In this document: in pieces, positions 11,155 to 23,817 of the stretch | How positions within the stretch are numbered: the stretch's first letter is position 1 | How the letters are laid out: each line of letters opens with the position of its first letter | Assembly (NCBI RefSeq): GCF_963082655.1 | Contig: NC_081555.1 | Span: 181,204,151 to 181,268,150 of the forward strand | Length of the DNA stretch: 64,000 bases | Direction: 5' to 3' | DNA from: Stomoxys calcitrans | Taxonomy: Eukaryota > Arthropoda > Insecta > Diptera > Muscidae | Position numbers and translations under genes: made by a program | The notes under the pieces: model-generated | Told to the model about the DNA's origin: nothing | Databases searched by the model: none | The model's input: the letters and a program-made list of their open reading frames with translations, nothing else

Positions 11155-12765
11155 CATATAAGAGCGGCCGGGTCGAATAATATGTACCCCCTGGATCGCG
11201 TTTGTCAAGTTTTTTGCTCGGTATCTCTTTATGGACAAACGAAGGATAATTGATAAAAATTGCTATGCTATTGCAGCTGTATCAGGTTATGACCAATTTA
11301 GACCTTAGAATGGTAGTAAAATTGCAGCCAAATCCTGGTTAAAGGAGAGTTTATGGGATGAGGCGTCACCCCAACACTTGACCCCAAAACTGGTTATCAA
11401 ATTCGGTTTCTAATCTCAAATACCTTGAGCCACACATTGACTTGGTAGGTAAATATGTCCGTTTTAGGTGTGTTTTGGGGAGTGGGATGGTTTCTCAAAT
11501 ACTTAGACCTGCAAATAAATCAACATCGTGCTCTACTTTCAAATACCATTTTTTATTTGAACCTCATATTGCCATTGGCCGCAAAATTGGATATCAAATT
11601 CGTTTTATTTATACCCCTTACTGCAAAAGTCATCAAATATGTCTGGTTTGGGGAATGGGCCCTAAAACCTATCAATATCGAGCTCCACTCTCTTTAAAAC
11701 ACAATTGGCCATGGCGAGTTAATACATTCTATTTGGGGGTTGCTATGGAGTTGGGACGTCCCCTAGACAGTTGATCCAGAATATTGATATCAGATTCGTG
11801 GTCTACTTCTAAATACCTTTAATTTAAGCCCCATATTTCTATAGTCGGCAAACATGTTCGATTTGGGGGGTGTTTTAGGGGATGGCGCAGCCACTCAGTG
11901 ACTTAGCTCTGAAAATATCAGATTCGTGTTCTACTCTAAAATACCTCTGATTTGAGCCCCATATCGCAATTGTCAGCAAATACGTCCTTTTTAGGTGGTG
12001 TTATGGGGGTGGGGTGGCTCCATAGACACTTTTCAAGAATAATAATATCAGATTCATGCTTTACTCCCAAATACCTTTCCATTTAACCCCATATTGTTAT
12101 GGTCGTAAATTTGGGAATTTTTGAGGAAGGGATGGGTCCCCAGAAACTTTTTTCAACATTTGGATATCAGTATCATATCCTACTTGCAAATACCTATCAT
12201 TTGAGTCCCATACTGCCATGGTCGGTATATATGTCCGATTTATTGGATATCAGATACGTTTTCCAATATAAAATATCTTCCATTTGTGTCCCATATTGTC
12301 ATGATTGGTGTATATATATATTTCGTAAATTTGGATATCAAATTTTTGTTTGCAGGTTACTATAAGAGAGCACACAAAATTTCGCTTCAATCGCAACACC
12401 CATCTCCGAGATCTGGCGTTTATGAAAATTGGGGTAAGTGGGTGGTTCCGCCCCCCTTCAGATATGAAAAAATTTAGTACCCCATTTTCACCACGGGACT
12501 ATTGTGCACCATCTGTGAAAATTTCAAGAAAATCAAGATAATAGAAAGTATCTGTGCAAAATTTCATCGCCTGGCTTTATTCCTTTGGAAGTTAGAGTGG
12601 TTTCGACAGACCGATGGACACCTCTAGATCGATATTGATTGTCAAGACGATCAAATATATAGGTACTTGTCGTATGTTGGGTCTCAGATCAATATTTCGA
12701 TGTCTGACAAATGGCATGACGAAATTCGTATACCCCCATCCTATGATGGAGGGTATAAAAAGTCC
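11155..12765 (-). mobile_element. Mini-me-like element inserted in the LINE, itself carrying a Helitron
   Basis: Begins with the reversed tail (GCGGCCGGGTCGAATAATAT near 11165) and one unit, is interrupted from about 11330 to 12535, then continues with the core (GATCGATATTGATTGTCAAG area) and head TATGATGGAGGGTATAAAA at about 12750-12765. Confidence 0.8.
11330..12535 (-). mobile_element. Helitron-family fragment nested in the mini-me element
   Basis: About eight ~131-bp units (CATTTGAGCCCCATATTGCC type, here on the + strand, that is reverse to the Helitron). It closes with the subterminal block CACCATCTGTGAAAATTTC near 12505-12525. Both termini are missing, so the insertion may be old or reduced by deletion. 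Confidence 0.7.
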
Positions 12766-12769
12766 AAGG

Positions 12770-13025
12770 CCCGTAGAGTGAAATAGGAATTCCCCCAAAG
12801 TGGCATAGAATCTACGGCACTGTTTTACCTCTGCCTATCTTCTATTTCAAACCCTTTAAACGGCATCGAGATCGTATCATATGCAGACGATTGTTTTCCC
12901 TTCAGCTGTTATCCTACATCCTTGAAGTAGTGTAGCTCTCTTACAATGGAGCGAGTGTAACACATGTATCCATCATTAATCCGACAAAATGCACAATTAT
13001 CATTATGCGGCAGAAGATACAATTT
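12770..13025 (+). mobile_element. LINE reverse-transcriptase fragment, downstream part
   Basis: Resumes the frame left at 11154: LYLCLSSISNPLNGIEIVS followed by YADDC (12877-12891), then PTKCTIIIMRQK. A stretch between the two parts is lost. Confidence 0.75.
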
Positions 13026-13734
13026 ATGTTTTAATCACTGCATCATCAAAAGAATTACGAACACATGACAATGTGCTACAGGCCCATTCACTGACTGACT
13101 AACTCACTCACTGGCTCATTCATGCCTGCCGTTTGTGCTTACAATTTATGGACGACGCAAGTTTCATTTCAAGTTGCCACACAGTTAATGTTAATTCCGA
13201 CGCACAATGTTTGATGCGTTTGATAGGTACGTCATCGCATCAGCAGTGGCAACAGCAGCCTTAATGTCCTGACTGACTAATGAGATGGATGTTGTAATAG
13301 CATGTTTACCTACATATCGGTGTGTTTTCACTGTATGTGTGTTTCCGGATGTGCGGTTGTGAGCATACAAATGAATAACATTTCATACAAATGTCACTGT
13401 CAACCACTGCAACCATGATGGTGGTGGTACTGATGCTGATGGTTTAATGCCAACTTCCAATGATATTCGACAGATTTGTTTATGAAATATGTGACATGTA
13501 AACGTAAATGAGCAAAAGAAAATGAATGAATGAACGAACGAACGCAAGGATTAAATGGATTCACAAGATGTTGGTTGACAACTTATTGCTGCATTAGTGC
13601 GCCTCATGGTGTAACTACCATGGCTTGCTAATAGAAGTCTACAAGAAGCATCCTTAGGTTTGGCCTTCATCAATTCATAACATCATTGCAGCAAAAGTCG
13701 ATTTCGCCAACTTAGGCATTAATTAGTTACCCAT
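13026..13734. other. Intergenic DNA, low complexity in places
   Basis: GAATGAATGAACGAACG-type simple repeats near 13520. No gene seen. Confidence 0.5.
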
Positions 13735-14251
13735 CAAGGCACTCTTATAAGTATGTCAATAGAGAAGATCAGAACTTGCACAGTAGGCTTGACGGTGTCG
13801 CCAAGGTTGCACTTGGATTTAAGGAGCTGGGCATATTGAGGCATGGTTTCATTATGGATACTGAGGATTAGGTGGGAAGACTGAAGAGGTTCTGTGTGGC
13901 ACCGAAACCGATTTGTCATGGCATCATCGGGATTCGCTTTCCTGCAAGAAATAAGTGGGCGGCGGATGCTGTGTTTGAAGAGAATGAGATCTCGGTCTTC
14001 ACAGGTGGCTTCAAGATGGAGTCGCGGAGGAAATTGAGGGTCTACTGGACACAGGTATGTCGATGAAACTATCAGCAGGGTACCAGTACGATAGTCGCAA
14101 ATGAAATCCTGGGATTTACCCCCTACGAAACTTAGGATTTATGTGGACAGTATGGCGGCCGTCAAGCTTGGATTCGTATACTGTATGGTCATAGTGCGTG
14201 GCGAAATGTGTTTGTTATTCCTGAATAAATTCCGGGCTTACCACATAGCGC
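13735..14251 (+). mobile_element. LINE RNase-H-region fragment
   Basis: Encodes NEISVFTGGFKME (from the FTDGSKM motif of LINE RNase H; the catalytic Asp is replaced) near 13982-14020 and RIYVDSMAAVK near 14130. Frameshifted. The SINE at 14252 divides it from its 3' part. Confidence 0.75.
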
Positions 14252-14525
14252 TGGAGGCCACCGTAGCACAGAGGTTAGCATGTCCGCCTATGACGCTGAA
14301 CGCCTGGGTTCGAATCCTGGGGAGACCTTCAGAAAAAAAATTTCAGCGTTGGTTTCCCCCCTCTTTATGCTGGCAACATTTGTGAGGTACTATGCCATGT
14401 AAAACTTCTCTCCAAAAAGGTGTCGCACTGTGGCACGCCGTTCGGACGAGGCTATAAAAAGGCGGGCCCTTATAATGGAGCTTTACTTAAATCGGACTGC
14501 AGTCATTGGTAGATGAGAAGCTAGA
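14252..14525 (+). mobile_element. tRNA-derived SINE
   Basis: Complete head with A-box TAGCACAGAGGTTAGC and B-box GGTTCGAATCC (about 14308-14318), the body and TATAAAAAGG. The tail is truncated. It lies between two pieces of one LINE. No clear target-site duplication was found. Confidence 0.85.
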
Positions 14526-14835
14526 CACTCTGGCCTACCGTGTACCAGAAGATTACGGAGGAACTGTTGGCCTTGGTAATGGTCACCGAGTACTGTTACG
14601 GGACATATAAGCGGGCACTGTGTGATAGGCCATTTGGTCGCGCATATGGGAATCCTCCATTATGATTATTGCGGAAGCTTTCTTGATGGTGATAGGCAAG
14701 AGATGACGCAGCACTTTCTGTGGTTATCTTCGGGTCTATATTGGCACAGACTTTCCGACTAAGGTAGGCGGGCTATCTCCAATCTCTGTGACATCTGGGA
14801 TGTTGTAATGGGGGATGTGATGAAATGCTACAAAC
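14526..14835 (+). mobile_element. LINE 3' fragment
   Basis: Encodes GIPHYDYCGSFLDGDRQEM...QHFLW, a degenerate form of the Cys/His motif region at the end of R1/LOA-type LINEs, after HLVAHM (from an ancestral GHLxxHxxRLG). Confidence 0.65.
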
Positions 14836-15033
14836 GCGGTCATATATGCGTATATGAGCAGGACAACTGATTGACACTGATCTCAGGTGAGGGTGGACCG
14901 ATGCACATACGACCATAACGAGCTATGGATCTTGACGAGGGTCGCATACCTGCGGGCATACCAAATAGGCATAGGCTCCCTACTCTTTTGTTTCTTGTAT
15001 AACACACTTTTGCTTTATCTTTCCACCTACTCA

Positions 15034-16625
15034 TTTTTATACGCACCACCGAAGGATGGGGGTATGTTTATTTTGTCATTCCGTTTGCAACATATCGAAA
15101 CATTTATTTCCGACCCTATAAAATATATACATTCTTGATCAGCGTAAAAATCGAAGGCAATCTAGCCATGTCCGTCCGTCTGTCTGTTGAAATCACGCTA
15201 CAGTCTTAAAAAATAGAGATATTGAGCTGAACTTTGCACAGATTCTTTTTCTGTCCATAAGCAGGTTAAGTTTGAAGATGGGCTATATCGGACTATATCT
15301 TGATATAGCCCCCATATAGACCGATCCGCCGATTTAGAGTCTTAGGCCCATAAAAGAGGGACAGAGAGTTGTGTTAGACCCTTCGACACCCTTCATTAAT
15401 TTGGCCCAGATCGGTTCAGATTTGGTTATAGCTGCCATATAGACCGATCCTCCGATTTAGGGTCTTAGGCCCATAAAAGTCACATTTATTATCCGATTTT
15501 GCTGAAATTTGGGACAGTGAGTTGTGTTAGGCCCTTCGACACCCTTCGTTAATTTGGCCTAGATCGGTCTAGATTTGGTTATAGCTGGCATATAGACCGA
15601 TCCTCCGATTTAGGGTCTTAGGCCCATAAAAGCCACATTTATTATCCGATTTTGCTAAAATTTTGGACAATGTGTTAGGCCCTTGACATCCTTCGTCAAT
15701 TTGGCTCAGATCGGTCCAGATTTGGATATAGCTGCCATATAGACCGATCGTCCGATTAAGGGTCTTAGGTCCCTAAAAGCCACATTTATTATTTGATTTT
15801 GCTTATATTCGGGACAGTGAGTTGCGTTAGGCCCTTTAACATCCTTAGTTAATTTGGCCCAGATCGGTTCAAATTTGGATATAGCTGCCATATAGATCGA
15901 TCCGCCGATTTAGGGTCTTAGACCCATAAAAGCTACATTTGTTATCCGATTTTGCCAAAACTTGGAACAGTTAGTTGTGTAAGGCCCTTCGACATCCTTC
16001 TTTGATATGACCCAGATCGGTCCAGATTTGGATATAGCTGTCATATAGACCGATCCTCCGATTTAGGGTCTTAGGCCCATAAAAGCCACATTTATTATCC
16101 GATTTTGCCAAAATTTGGAACAGTGAGTTGTGTTAGGCTCTTCGACATCCTTCTTTGATTTGACCCAGATCGGTCCAGATTTGGATATAGCTGCCATATA
16201 GACCGATTTCTCGATTTAAAGTTTTGGGGCTATAAACGCATTTATTGTCCGATGTCGTCGAAATTTGGGACAGTGAGTTGTGTTAAGCCCCTTGTCATTC
16301 TTCTGCAATATGGCACAGATCGGTCCAGATTTGGAAATAGCTGCCATATAGACCGATCTCTCGGTTTAAAGGGTGCATTTATAGACCGATTTCACTGAAA
16401 TTTGACACAGTGACTTATGTTAGGTTTTTCGACATCCGTGTCGTATATAGTTCAGGTCGGTTTATTTTTAGATATAGCTACCAAAAAGACCAATAGTTTG
16501 TTATACACAATTGAACAATGACTTGTACTTATTAGTATTTGGTCCAAATCGGAACATATTTCGATATATTTGCTATAAGTTATGCAATTTTCGGCCCGGC
16601 CGAACTTAGCGCCTTTTTACTTGTT
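15034..16625 (+). mobile_element. Complete mini-me-like element
   Basis: The head TATACGCACCACCGAAGG is followed by the TA-rich stretch (15112-15128), the core TTCTTGATCAGCG, the GTCY stretch CCGTCCGTCTGTCTGTTG, then about eight ~150-bp units with ATATAGCTGCCATATAGACC, and the tail GGCCCGGCCGAACTTAGCGC...TTTTTACTTGTT. Good reference copy. Confidence 0.9.
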
Positions 16626-16759
16626 CACACTGGGGTATCACAATGTGCCAAACTGGCCTCTGATTGAGCTTTTCATGGTGGGCTACAACACCTAATCTTT
16701 GACTTGGACATCTTCTCCGGACTGAGTGCTGCGGTTTGGCATCCCTTTGGGCATAAGTT

Positions 16760-16903
16760 TTCATAAGTCATTGTAACTCACAGATGTCGCAAACATTAGG
16801 AGAGATAGCCACCGCTGACATTTTTTCTGATCTTCTCGCCAGGATTCGAACGCAGGTGTTCAGCGTCATAGGCGGACATATTAATCTCTGCGCTAGGGTG
16901 GTT
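16760..16903 (-). mobile_element. SINE fragment
   Basis: Reversed tRNA head (GGATTCGAACGCAGG near 16842-16856; CGCTAGGGTGG at the end) and part of the body. The tail half is missing. Confidence 0.75.
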
Positions 16904-16990
16904 TTCAATTAGGATATAGCTGTCATATATGCCGATCGCCAAATTTAATGGCATGTACCCATATAAGACGCATTTATTATTCGATTTCCC

Positions 16991-18290
16991 AAGTACAACG
17001 ATCAGGACAATAAAACACTTTAATTAAAGGTATTTGAAAGTAAAAAGCGAATCTCTTATCCTATTTTGTGGCAACTGGAGTTCGGTTCTGCTAGTTTATT
17101 AAAAATTTTTATTAAATTAATTAATCATTTTTACAGAACTCCAAATTTTTAAATCGTTACTGGCTTTCTTACTGAAAGTGGCATATTACTTTTTTTCCTC
17201 TAAACCAATGAGAATACAGGGGCCAGTGACAGTCTCACTCTGTGTCGTTTGAAATATTCGCACGCAAATATTTACCAGAATGACACCTTGCAGAGATAAG
17301 TAATAACTCCATTATATTCATGTGCTGGTTGCTGCTCGTTGGGTAGTTAGACAACACATACTTGTAGAAGTCAAAAGGACCACCATTGTTTGGATAGGAC
17401 GACCATAAAATAAAACTGGCACTTCACACAAAAAGTGCGCCACCAAAACTCATTCGCAGAGGCAATGCGCAAATGAATGGCCTGCAAAGTGAAACTGCTG
17501 CCAACATTATGAGAAAGAGCGACACAGTGTTGAGTTAAATCAACACTCCTGGCCTGGTCGCAGTGTTGACAGCTCAAATAGAATCGGAATTTAAACGCCA
17601 AACATAAGTGCTCTTAACAGACACTTGACACTTTTCGCCAGTCAAGGACCATAACAAATGTTCCTTGTCCCCTTCCAGAAGAACACCATCAGCTACAGTC
17701 AACGCATACCACCATGTCAGTCTATATTTCTCACTGAGGAAAAAAGGAAAGGAATCGTCGTTCACACTTTCAATGGATGGCAAGCGAGGACATAGGCAAG
17801 TGGAAATTATGCAGATTAAATAGGACCAGAGCGAATGTGGTGAGGGCCTCAGCCACAGTGCCAAACTCATTCTTACATTTGACGAAAGTCATACATATTC
17901 CACAACATGGTGAAAACCATTTCATGGTGAGGTGACATCCCCTCATGCCTTACTTACACTGTTTTTCTGCTAAAAATGACACGGTCGCGATTTTATTTCA
18001 TTCGCTTGTTCATTCATGATGTTGTATCCGTATGTCGCCCACCCATTTGTGCAATATGAATCTTTGTATCACTACAGTTGGACATGGTACATCTAAAGGG
18101 CTTGTCATAAATTTAGTGCTAAAATTACCTATGGAGGGGTAAAATAAAAATTAGTTATTTGGTAACCGATTTAATCAATTGAGCTCATAGAAAGTCTCTT
18201 TACATCTGAGGAAGTGTAGGGGACCCTTGTCACCGATTGTGTAGGATGGGGATGACATCCTTTCCGTTGGCATGCGAGTTATAAGCATAA
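16991..18290. other. Unique intergenic DNA
   Basis: No repeat recognised. A - strand frame of 98 aa (17574-17870) has no recognisable domain and is not called. A short mini-me unit follows at 18290-18370. Confidence 0.5.
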
Positions 18291-18499
18291 GTGTACTTCA
18301 CAGGCAAATCGGATGAAAATTGAGGTTAATTGAGATCGAGAAGTCAGATCCGGGAATCGGTTTAATTAAATGCTGTATCTACACAGAAAAAAGAAATAAC
18401 CGGAAATGTAAGACTTCTCCTTATTCGTAAGATTTTAGCTATGAAAACGGGCTAAAGCACCAAAACTTAAGTCACTACATCATTGAGAGCGGAAGACTG

Positions 18500-20450
18500 T
18501 ATGCTCTGCATCATCCACCATCTCTTCTACTTCGTAGATATAGATATGTAGACAGCAGCATTTTCCCATTCCGTGTACATATTTTTGGAAGTATCCGTAT
18601 CCAGATATTGCCTCATGGACATGTGAGGCAGATGGAGTTAGATGGAGAAGTTCATCTTCCTATGTGGACTTCTATTGGGAGGTTTAGTTTGGCGTCATAC
18701 GATATATTTTGATCCGCAGTAGGGCCTGTAGGTGTATTGGCAACATACCGGCAATGACTAAAGGCAATGGCTTTGCCCTGCATTTGGTCTGCAGGTATTT
18801 ACCCTACTAAATATCGCTTCCATATAAAGTATTACTATTGAAGGCCTCCATCATTAGATTGTGCCTGCCTGGTAGAGGTCCTCCGATGTTCGTCATTAAT
18901 GGCCCTAATTGGGTCGTTATCTTCACCGCTTGGTATCGAGTCGTAGCCCTAGGTATTTCAAGTTCCTTCTAATGGGTTACATAACGTCCTCGATCCGCAT
19001 ATGTATCTCTGTGGGGATGCGTTTCCTCGTGACCAGGAGTAGCTCAGTCTTTAACATTGCCAGCTGTAGATACCCCTTAAAGGGGACATATTTGTGGATT
19101 ATGACAATAAGGGGCTTAAATCGGATATCTGTTTTATGGCCTCACCTAAACTCGTTACTCGATTTGCCTGAAATTTTGGAGGTGATATTTTTATATGCAT
19201 AGTACGGTCCATATTGGTCAAGAACTTCCTATAGCTCATATATATTTGAAAAAGTCATTCAAAAAACTTGACAAATGTGATCTATGGTAGAGGATATTCC
19301 CACCAATATCTAGTTGTGATCATGATCTGTTGTAGTCTTCGTTGCGCCTCGCCCGTATTTCTTGCTGTTATGAAAGCGGCAATGTCGTCTGCGTATCCGA
19401 CCATACATGTGTTTACTGGCATCTCCATCGTCAGTATTCCGTCGTAGCTGACGTCTTAGAGGTTCTCAAGAATGGAACCTTGTGCAGCGCCCGACGTTAC
19501 TTCATACCTTCCCATATCCTCGGTGGATGTGTAGAAGGGCATCCGGTGCCTCAGATTACTTCTGATGATCCCCATCAGGTACTCCGGCACTTTAAAATCC
19601 ATTTTCATGGCCAACAAAACGTCCACTCAACTGAGGCTGTTAAAGGCGTTCTCGACGTCCAGAGTTGCCAATAGAATGATGGGTCTGCTACGAGGTTTCG
19701 TCCGTTGGTCTGTTTCCACAACCTAAACTACGTCCTTTAGGGCGTCTATTGTCGATTTCCCTGGGGGGGAAGTCATGTTGACGGCTCGAGAGTCCTCCTT
19801 CTGTGGCGATTGCCTTAGTGAGTCTAGGTTACATCAAACGCTCCAATAGCTTGCCCGCTGTGTACAGCATACACCGTGGCCTGTAAGACGATGACAATTC
19901 TGAATCACCTTTCACCTTGCTGATCAACACCAGCCTTTGTTGTTGTCATACATCTGGGAATATTCCAAGTGGGAAACTTGGTGTCAGAGATTTTAGAATG
20001 AGTGCACCAGATCGAGGCGCTTGGAACGCTATTCTACGTTCGGCTAGTGGAACAAATATCCTGTCATAGCCAATTAAAGTTAAGTAAGGGAATATTCCTT
20101 CACACAAACATCTGTTATGAATGTTCAGAAGCATTTCTGGTCTTTTCTCGGCGATTATGACTTCCGTTGGGACTCCTTCGGGGCGGGGCGACTTTTCGAT
20201 TTGATAGCCACGTGAAGCGAGTTTGAGTTCTTCAAGTGTGAATGGGGGAGTGTGTGTGTCCATTCCAATGTTTTCGTTTCATCCATCTCATATCCATATT
20301 TGGGCTTTTCATTCGAAGCTTTTTCATAACGACTTTGTATACAAGTTCCCAGGGGTCTCGGTTGAGATCTTCTTTTTCTCTCTTTTGCTTTTTGTAATGA
20401 CATTGCCGAGTGTCTTTTTGTTTGCCTTCTATTATTGGCTATGTTCTGCC
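18500..20450 (-). mobile_element. LINE fragment, R1/LOA-like
   Basis: On the - strand: PFTLEELKLASRGYQIEKSP at about 20195-20260, VNTCMVGYADDIAAFITARN near 19370-19420 (catalytic YADD at 19384-19398) and LLVTRKRIPTEIHMRIED near 19000-19055. Several stops and frameshifts. A piece of mini-me sequence (about 19090-19300) is inserted. Confidence 0.8.
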
Positions 20451-20454
20451 TTTC

Positions 20455-20840
20455 ACGACAATATGGGAGTGCAATGAAAGGTATTTGGAAGACAAGTACG
20501 AATCTATAGAGTTGGGTTATAGCATATCAAAATTTTTGAACAAGTATCAGTTGGCCGTCCCATCATTAAATAAACCGCTGAAGCGAACATGTGACCGATA
20601 CTTAAATCGGGAGATAAGTTCTTAGGGAGGTCATACACCTCAAATCCTATCGGGATTGTATTGGACTCAAACGAAAGAGTATTTCGGAGTTGAGTATAAA
20701 TCTGGCAAAATTGGCGCCAAATGTCCGGTTGACTGTCTCACACCGAAAGCCTTTCGAGAAGGTAAACTGATCAACTCGACAAGAAAATTCGAGGGGCGTG
20801 TGGTAAAGTAAAGCGCAGCGCAGAGATAGGGTTCAGCTAA
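20455..20840 (+). mobile_element. Helitron 3' fragment ending CTAA
   Basis: Two to three ~131-bp type units (ACAATATGGGAGTGCAATG) lead to AAGCGCAGCGCAGAGATAGG and the terminus TTCAGCTAA (20832-20840), followed by T. This fits the CTRR-then-T rule of Helitron 3' ends. Confidence 0.7.
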
Positions 20841-20881
20841 TAGTTTATATGTTAGTAGGATTACATGTACTGTGTACTGTG

Positions 20882-21185
20882 GGAGGCCATGTCTTCCTAT
20901 GACGCTGAACGCCTGGGTTCGAATCCTGGTGAGATCATTAGAAAAAATTTTCAGTGGTGGTTTTGCCCTCCTAATGCTGGCGACTTTTGTGAGGTACTAT
21001 GTCATGTTAAAAAATCTCTCCAAAGAGGTGTCGCACTGCGGCACGCCTTTCGGACTCGGCTATAAAAAGGAGGTCCCTTATCATTGAACTTAAACTTGAA
21101 TCGGACTGCACTCATTGATATGTGAGAAGTTTCCCCAGTTCCTTAGTGGAATGTTCATGGTCAAAATTTGCATTTGCACATGTAC
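20882..21185 (+). mobile_element. SINE with deleted A-box
   Basis: The body, B-box GGTTCGAATCC and tail are well kept, but the head runs GGCCATGTCTTCC: the ~20 bp holding the A-box are gone, so this copy should not be transcribed by RNA polymerase III from its own promoter. Confidence 0.85.
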
Positions 21186-22738
21186 TGCGTTATGTAGATT
21201 TCATATCAGAAGTTTAGTTAGGACGGGCAGAATTTGGAGAGAATTTTAATTTTTGTCTAATGAAAGAATTTAATAGAAATTTCATGTATGTAATTATAAT
21301 TTTACCTCTAAGAAAAATTTTCATTAAAATTTTGTCAATACAGAAAATCTAATGGAAGTTCTCTACTTCGCTCCGTAACTCCTCAATCAAATCATTTCAT
21401 CATTGTGCATTGTGCATAAAGTTTGAAATCCATTTCGAATGTTGAAAGGAAATTTCTTTAAGTTATCGGATTTTAATTGCTGTTAAAACTCAATGTACGT
21501 TTTCATATGCAATTCAGAGACCCATATCTCAACCCATCATCTATGTGGTATGCTGCGACGGTGGTGCTGAATACGTGTTTTGTCGCCTTTTGTTAGAGGC
21601 AGCGTTGGCACGTCGTTCATGCTGTAGCTGTCAGCTTCGTTTAAATGTTAAAGTTTCCCAGCTCATTTTTGCCTGACTATCCGTCTGTCTGCCACTGCCA
21701 CCATATTGCGTTGAATGCTATAGCCAATTACACTACTCCAATCTAAGGATAGGAGGATGGGATGGATTTGTTAAAGAGCATATAGAGTTGCAAAAATGGG
21801 GCGGGGGGAGGTAGTGCACGACATGCTTCTAGAATAGACGATGCCTTTTGTCAGTCACTCTGTCAGTCGGGGCTTTTATGATGTTAATTACACTGTAACA
21901 TCGTATCTTCGAAACTTCTCTGCCCAAAAGGTTCCACCAATACACATGTAAGCATTTAAGCATGAGCATGCATGAATATGTTTGGATGTTTATCATCATC
22001 ATAATTTCTTTGTGCTCCACACAAAACAAAGAGCTCCGTTTTGTTTCGTATGAGAGCAACAAGGACTCACACGACAAAGCAGATTATCTCAAAGGACCTA
22101 TAAATCCAGTAATTAAAGTCAACGTCACAAGACGTTGTTTCATGGCGTGTAATGCTGCTGTGCTATCCCCGGCATTGCTCAGTGGCTCCCGTCTTATCAG
22201 CAGCCAGCCTGCCTGCCCTTCGCTTGCACTTTCTAATGTTGTCTGGCAACAGCCAGGACCTTTACTTGCCGGTGACCACCAGAGTCTCTTACCTCGGCCA
22301 CAAGCAGCTCGCTGTTGCCTCCCCCCCCCTGTCAAGTTGATATGTAGATTTAGGACAAACATTGTTGCTGGAATTAAGCTGTTCAAGTGTTATCTTTATT
22401 TTTTAAGTTGCTTCTGGCCGTTGGCTGTTTGTTAGGCAGTAAACAAGTCTTTTTGTGCCATGGCCAAGGCATTTTATGGGAACACATGCTTATAATCTTT
22501 ATCTTTTTAGGTTTGTCAGTTCATTTAAAAGTCCTATTTGTGTTGGTCTTTAAATTATCTTCAGATATCATATAAATCAAATGGCTCTTGTAAGGTGATG
22601 CGGAGGACTACATATAAACATTGCTTCTCTTTCCATAAGGGGCTCTAGAAAAGGCATTTAAGATCTTGTCTTGTCATGAAGCGGATTAGAATGTCCTTGA
22701 TCCAATTTTGGGTGTTTTTTTTTATAGGAAAGCCTTAA
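21186..22738. other. Unique intergenic DNA
   Basis: No gene supported. Overlapping frames at 21962-22435 (+) and 22084-22386 (-) were examined and not called. Confidence 0.5.
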
Positions 22739-22748
22739 ATATATTGCA

Positions 22749-22915
22749 AATTTTGCCCATGAACATTCCACTTAGGAACAGGGGCAAACTTCTCACATAT
22801 CAATGAGTGCAGTCCGATTCAAGTTTAAGCTCAATGATAAGGGGTCTCCTTTTTATAGCCGAGTCCGAACGGCGTGCCGCAGTGCGATACCTCTTTGGAG
22901 AGAAGTTTGCATTAG
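22749..22915 (-). mobile_element. 5'-truncated SINE with 10-bp target-site duplication
   Basis: ATATATTGCA is repeated at 22739-22748 and 22916-22925. The element contains only the body and tail, starting at the same AAACTTCTC position as the copy at 7951-8116, after seven extra bases. Confidence 0.88.
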
Positions 22916-23542
22916 ATATATTGCAGAATTTACTAATTTTTTACTTCGGTAAGGTTGAAGCACCCCCTTTGTTGGATTCGGTTAGTACTGCAATCGTAAT
23001 ATCCATCGACGTTCTAGGGATAGAAATAGTAAGGGAAGGCCGTTGGTCAAAAACTACTTTTCATTTACCTTTAATGGGCCAAAAGTAGAACATACATGTG
23101 GGTATGCTCTTTGGAGCTACTAGACCATGCCCCAAGGAGTTCGATTGTGTTGATAGAAAACAGAAGTCATCTAGATCTTTTGTTTCAATTGGGCTTAGTC
23201 GGAATGTGTGGAATACGTGGCCCTGTTTTATCAATGCTTTTATGGTGTGTGTTCCACAGATATTTGCCTTCTTTCCAGAAATTAGTACCCTTTTGTGAGT
23301 GATCCCGGTCAGCTGTCCGGGACATGGTCTATACTGAGAATCTTTTGTCGCTAGTACAATACGTTTGTGGAATGGTTTTCCGTTTAGTGTCATTCCCACC
23401 ATTTATGACATCCGGGAATTCAAAACATATTAGTTTTTAATAAACTCTCCTTTCTCTTTCCCCTTGTCTTTTTAACTTTTCTCTCGCGAACTCAGTGCAC
23501 TGTATATATAGGGGACACCTCTTGCGTATGGAACAACTGTAA

Positions 23543-23675
23543 ATGCAAATTTGCTCACGAACATTTCATAAAGAAACAGCGCATATACTTCTCACATATC
23601 AATGAATGCCAAGGGGCGTACCACATTGGCATAGAACCGCACAAATATCGCCAGCATTATAGGGGGAATAACTAC
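23543..23675 (-). mobile_element. SINE remnant with internal deletion
   Basis: The tail (AAATGCAAATTTGCTC) and a piece of body (CGCCAGCATTATAGGGGG) remain. The middle is lost. Confidence 0.65.
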
Positions 23676-23817
23676 AGTTTGGATCAACCGATAAAAGTTT
23701 AAAAGTAATAATTTTTTATTCAAGTTAAATATTTTCCTGTGTGGGTTTGAGTATGAGAAGCATCCGACATTTGACGCCGAATTATTGTAGAATGAATTTG
23801 TCCTAATCTACATTAGT

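Noticed and set aside
14268..14330. A possible true tRNA gene (A- and B-box)
   Set aside because: Same head occurs in many SINE copies with a shared ~200-bp body; no complete cloverleaf pairing expected of a functional tRNA was found.
21962..22435. 157-aa + frame with a hydrophobic N-terminus (MFIIIIISLCS)
   Set aside because: Opposed by a 100-aa - frame over the same bases, Pro/Ser-rich low complexity, no family resemblance.
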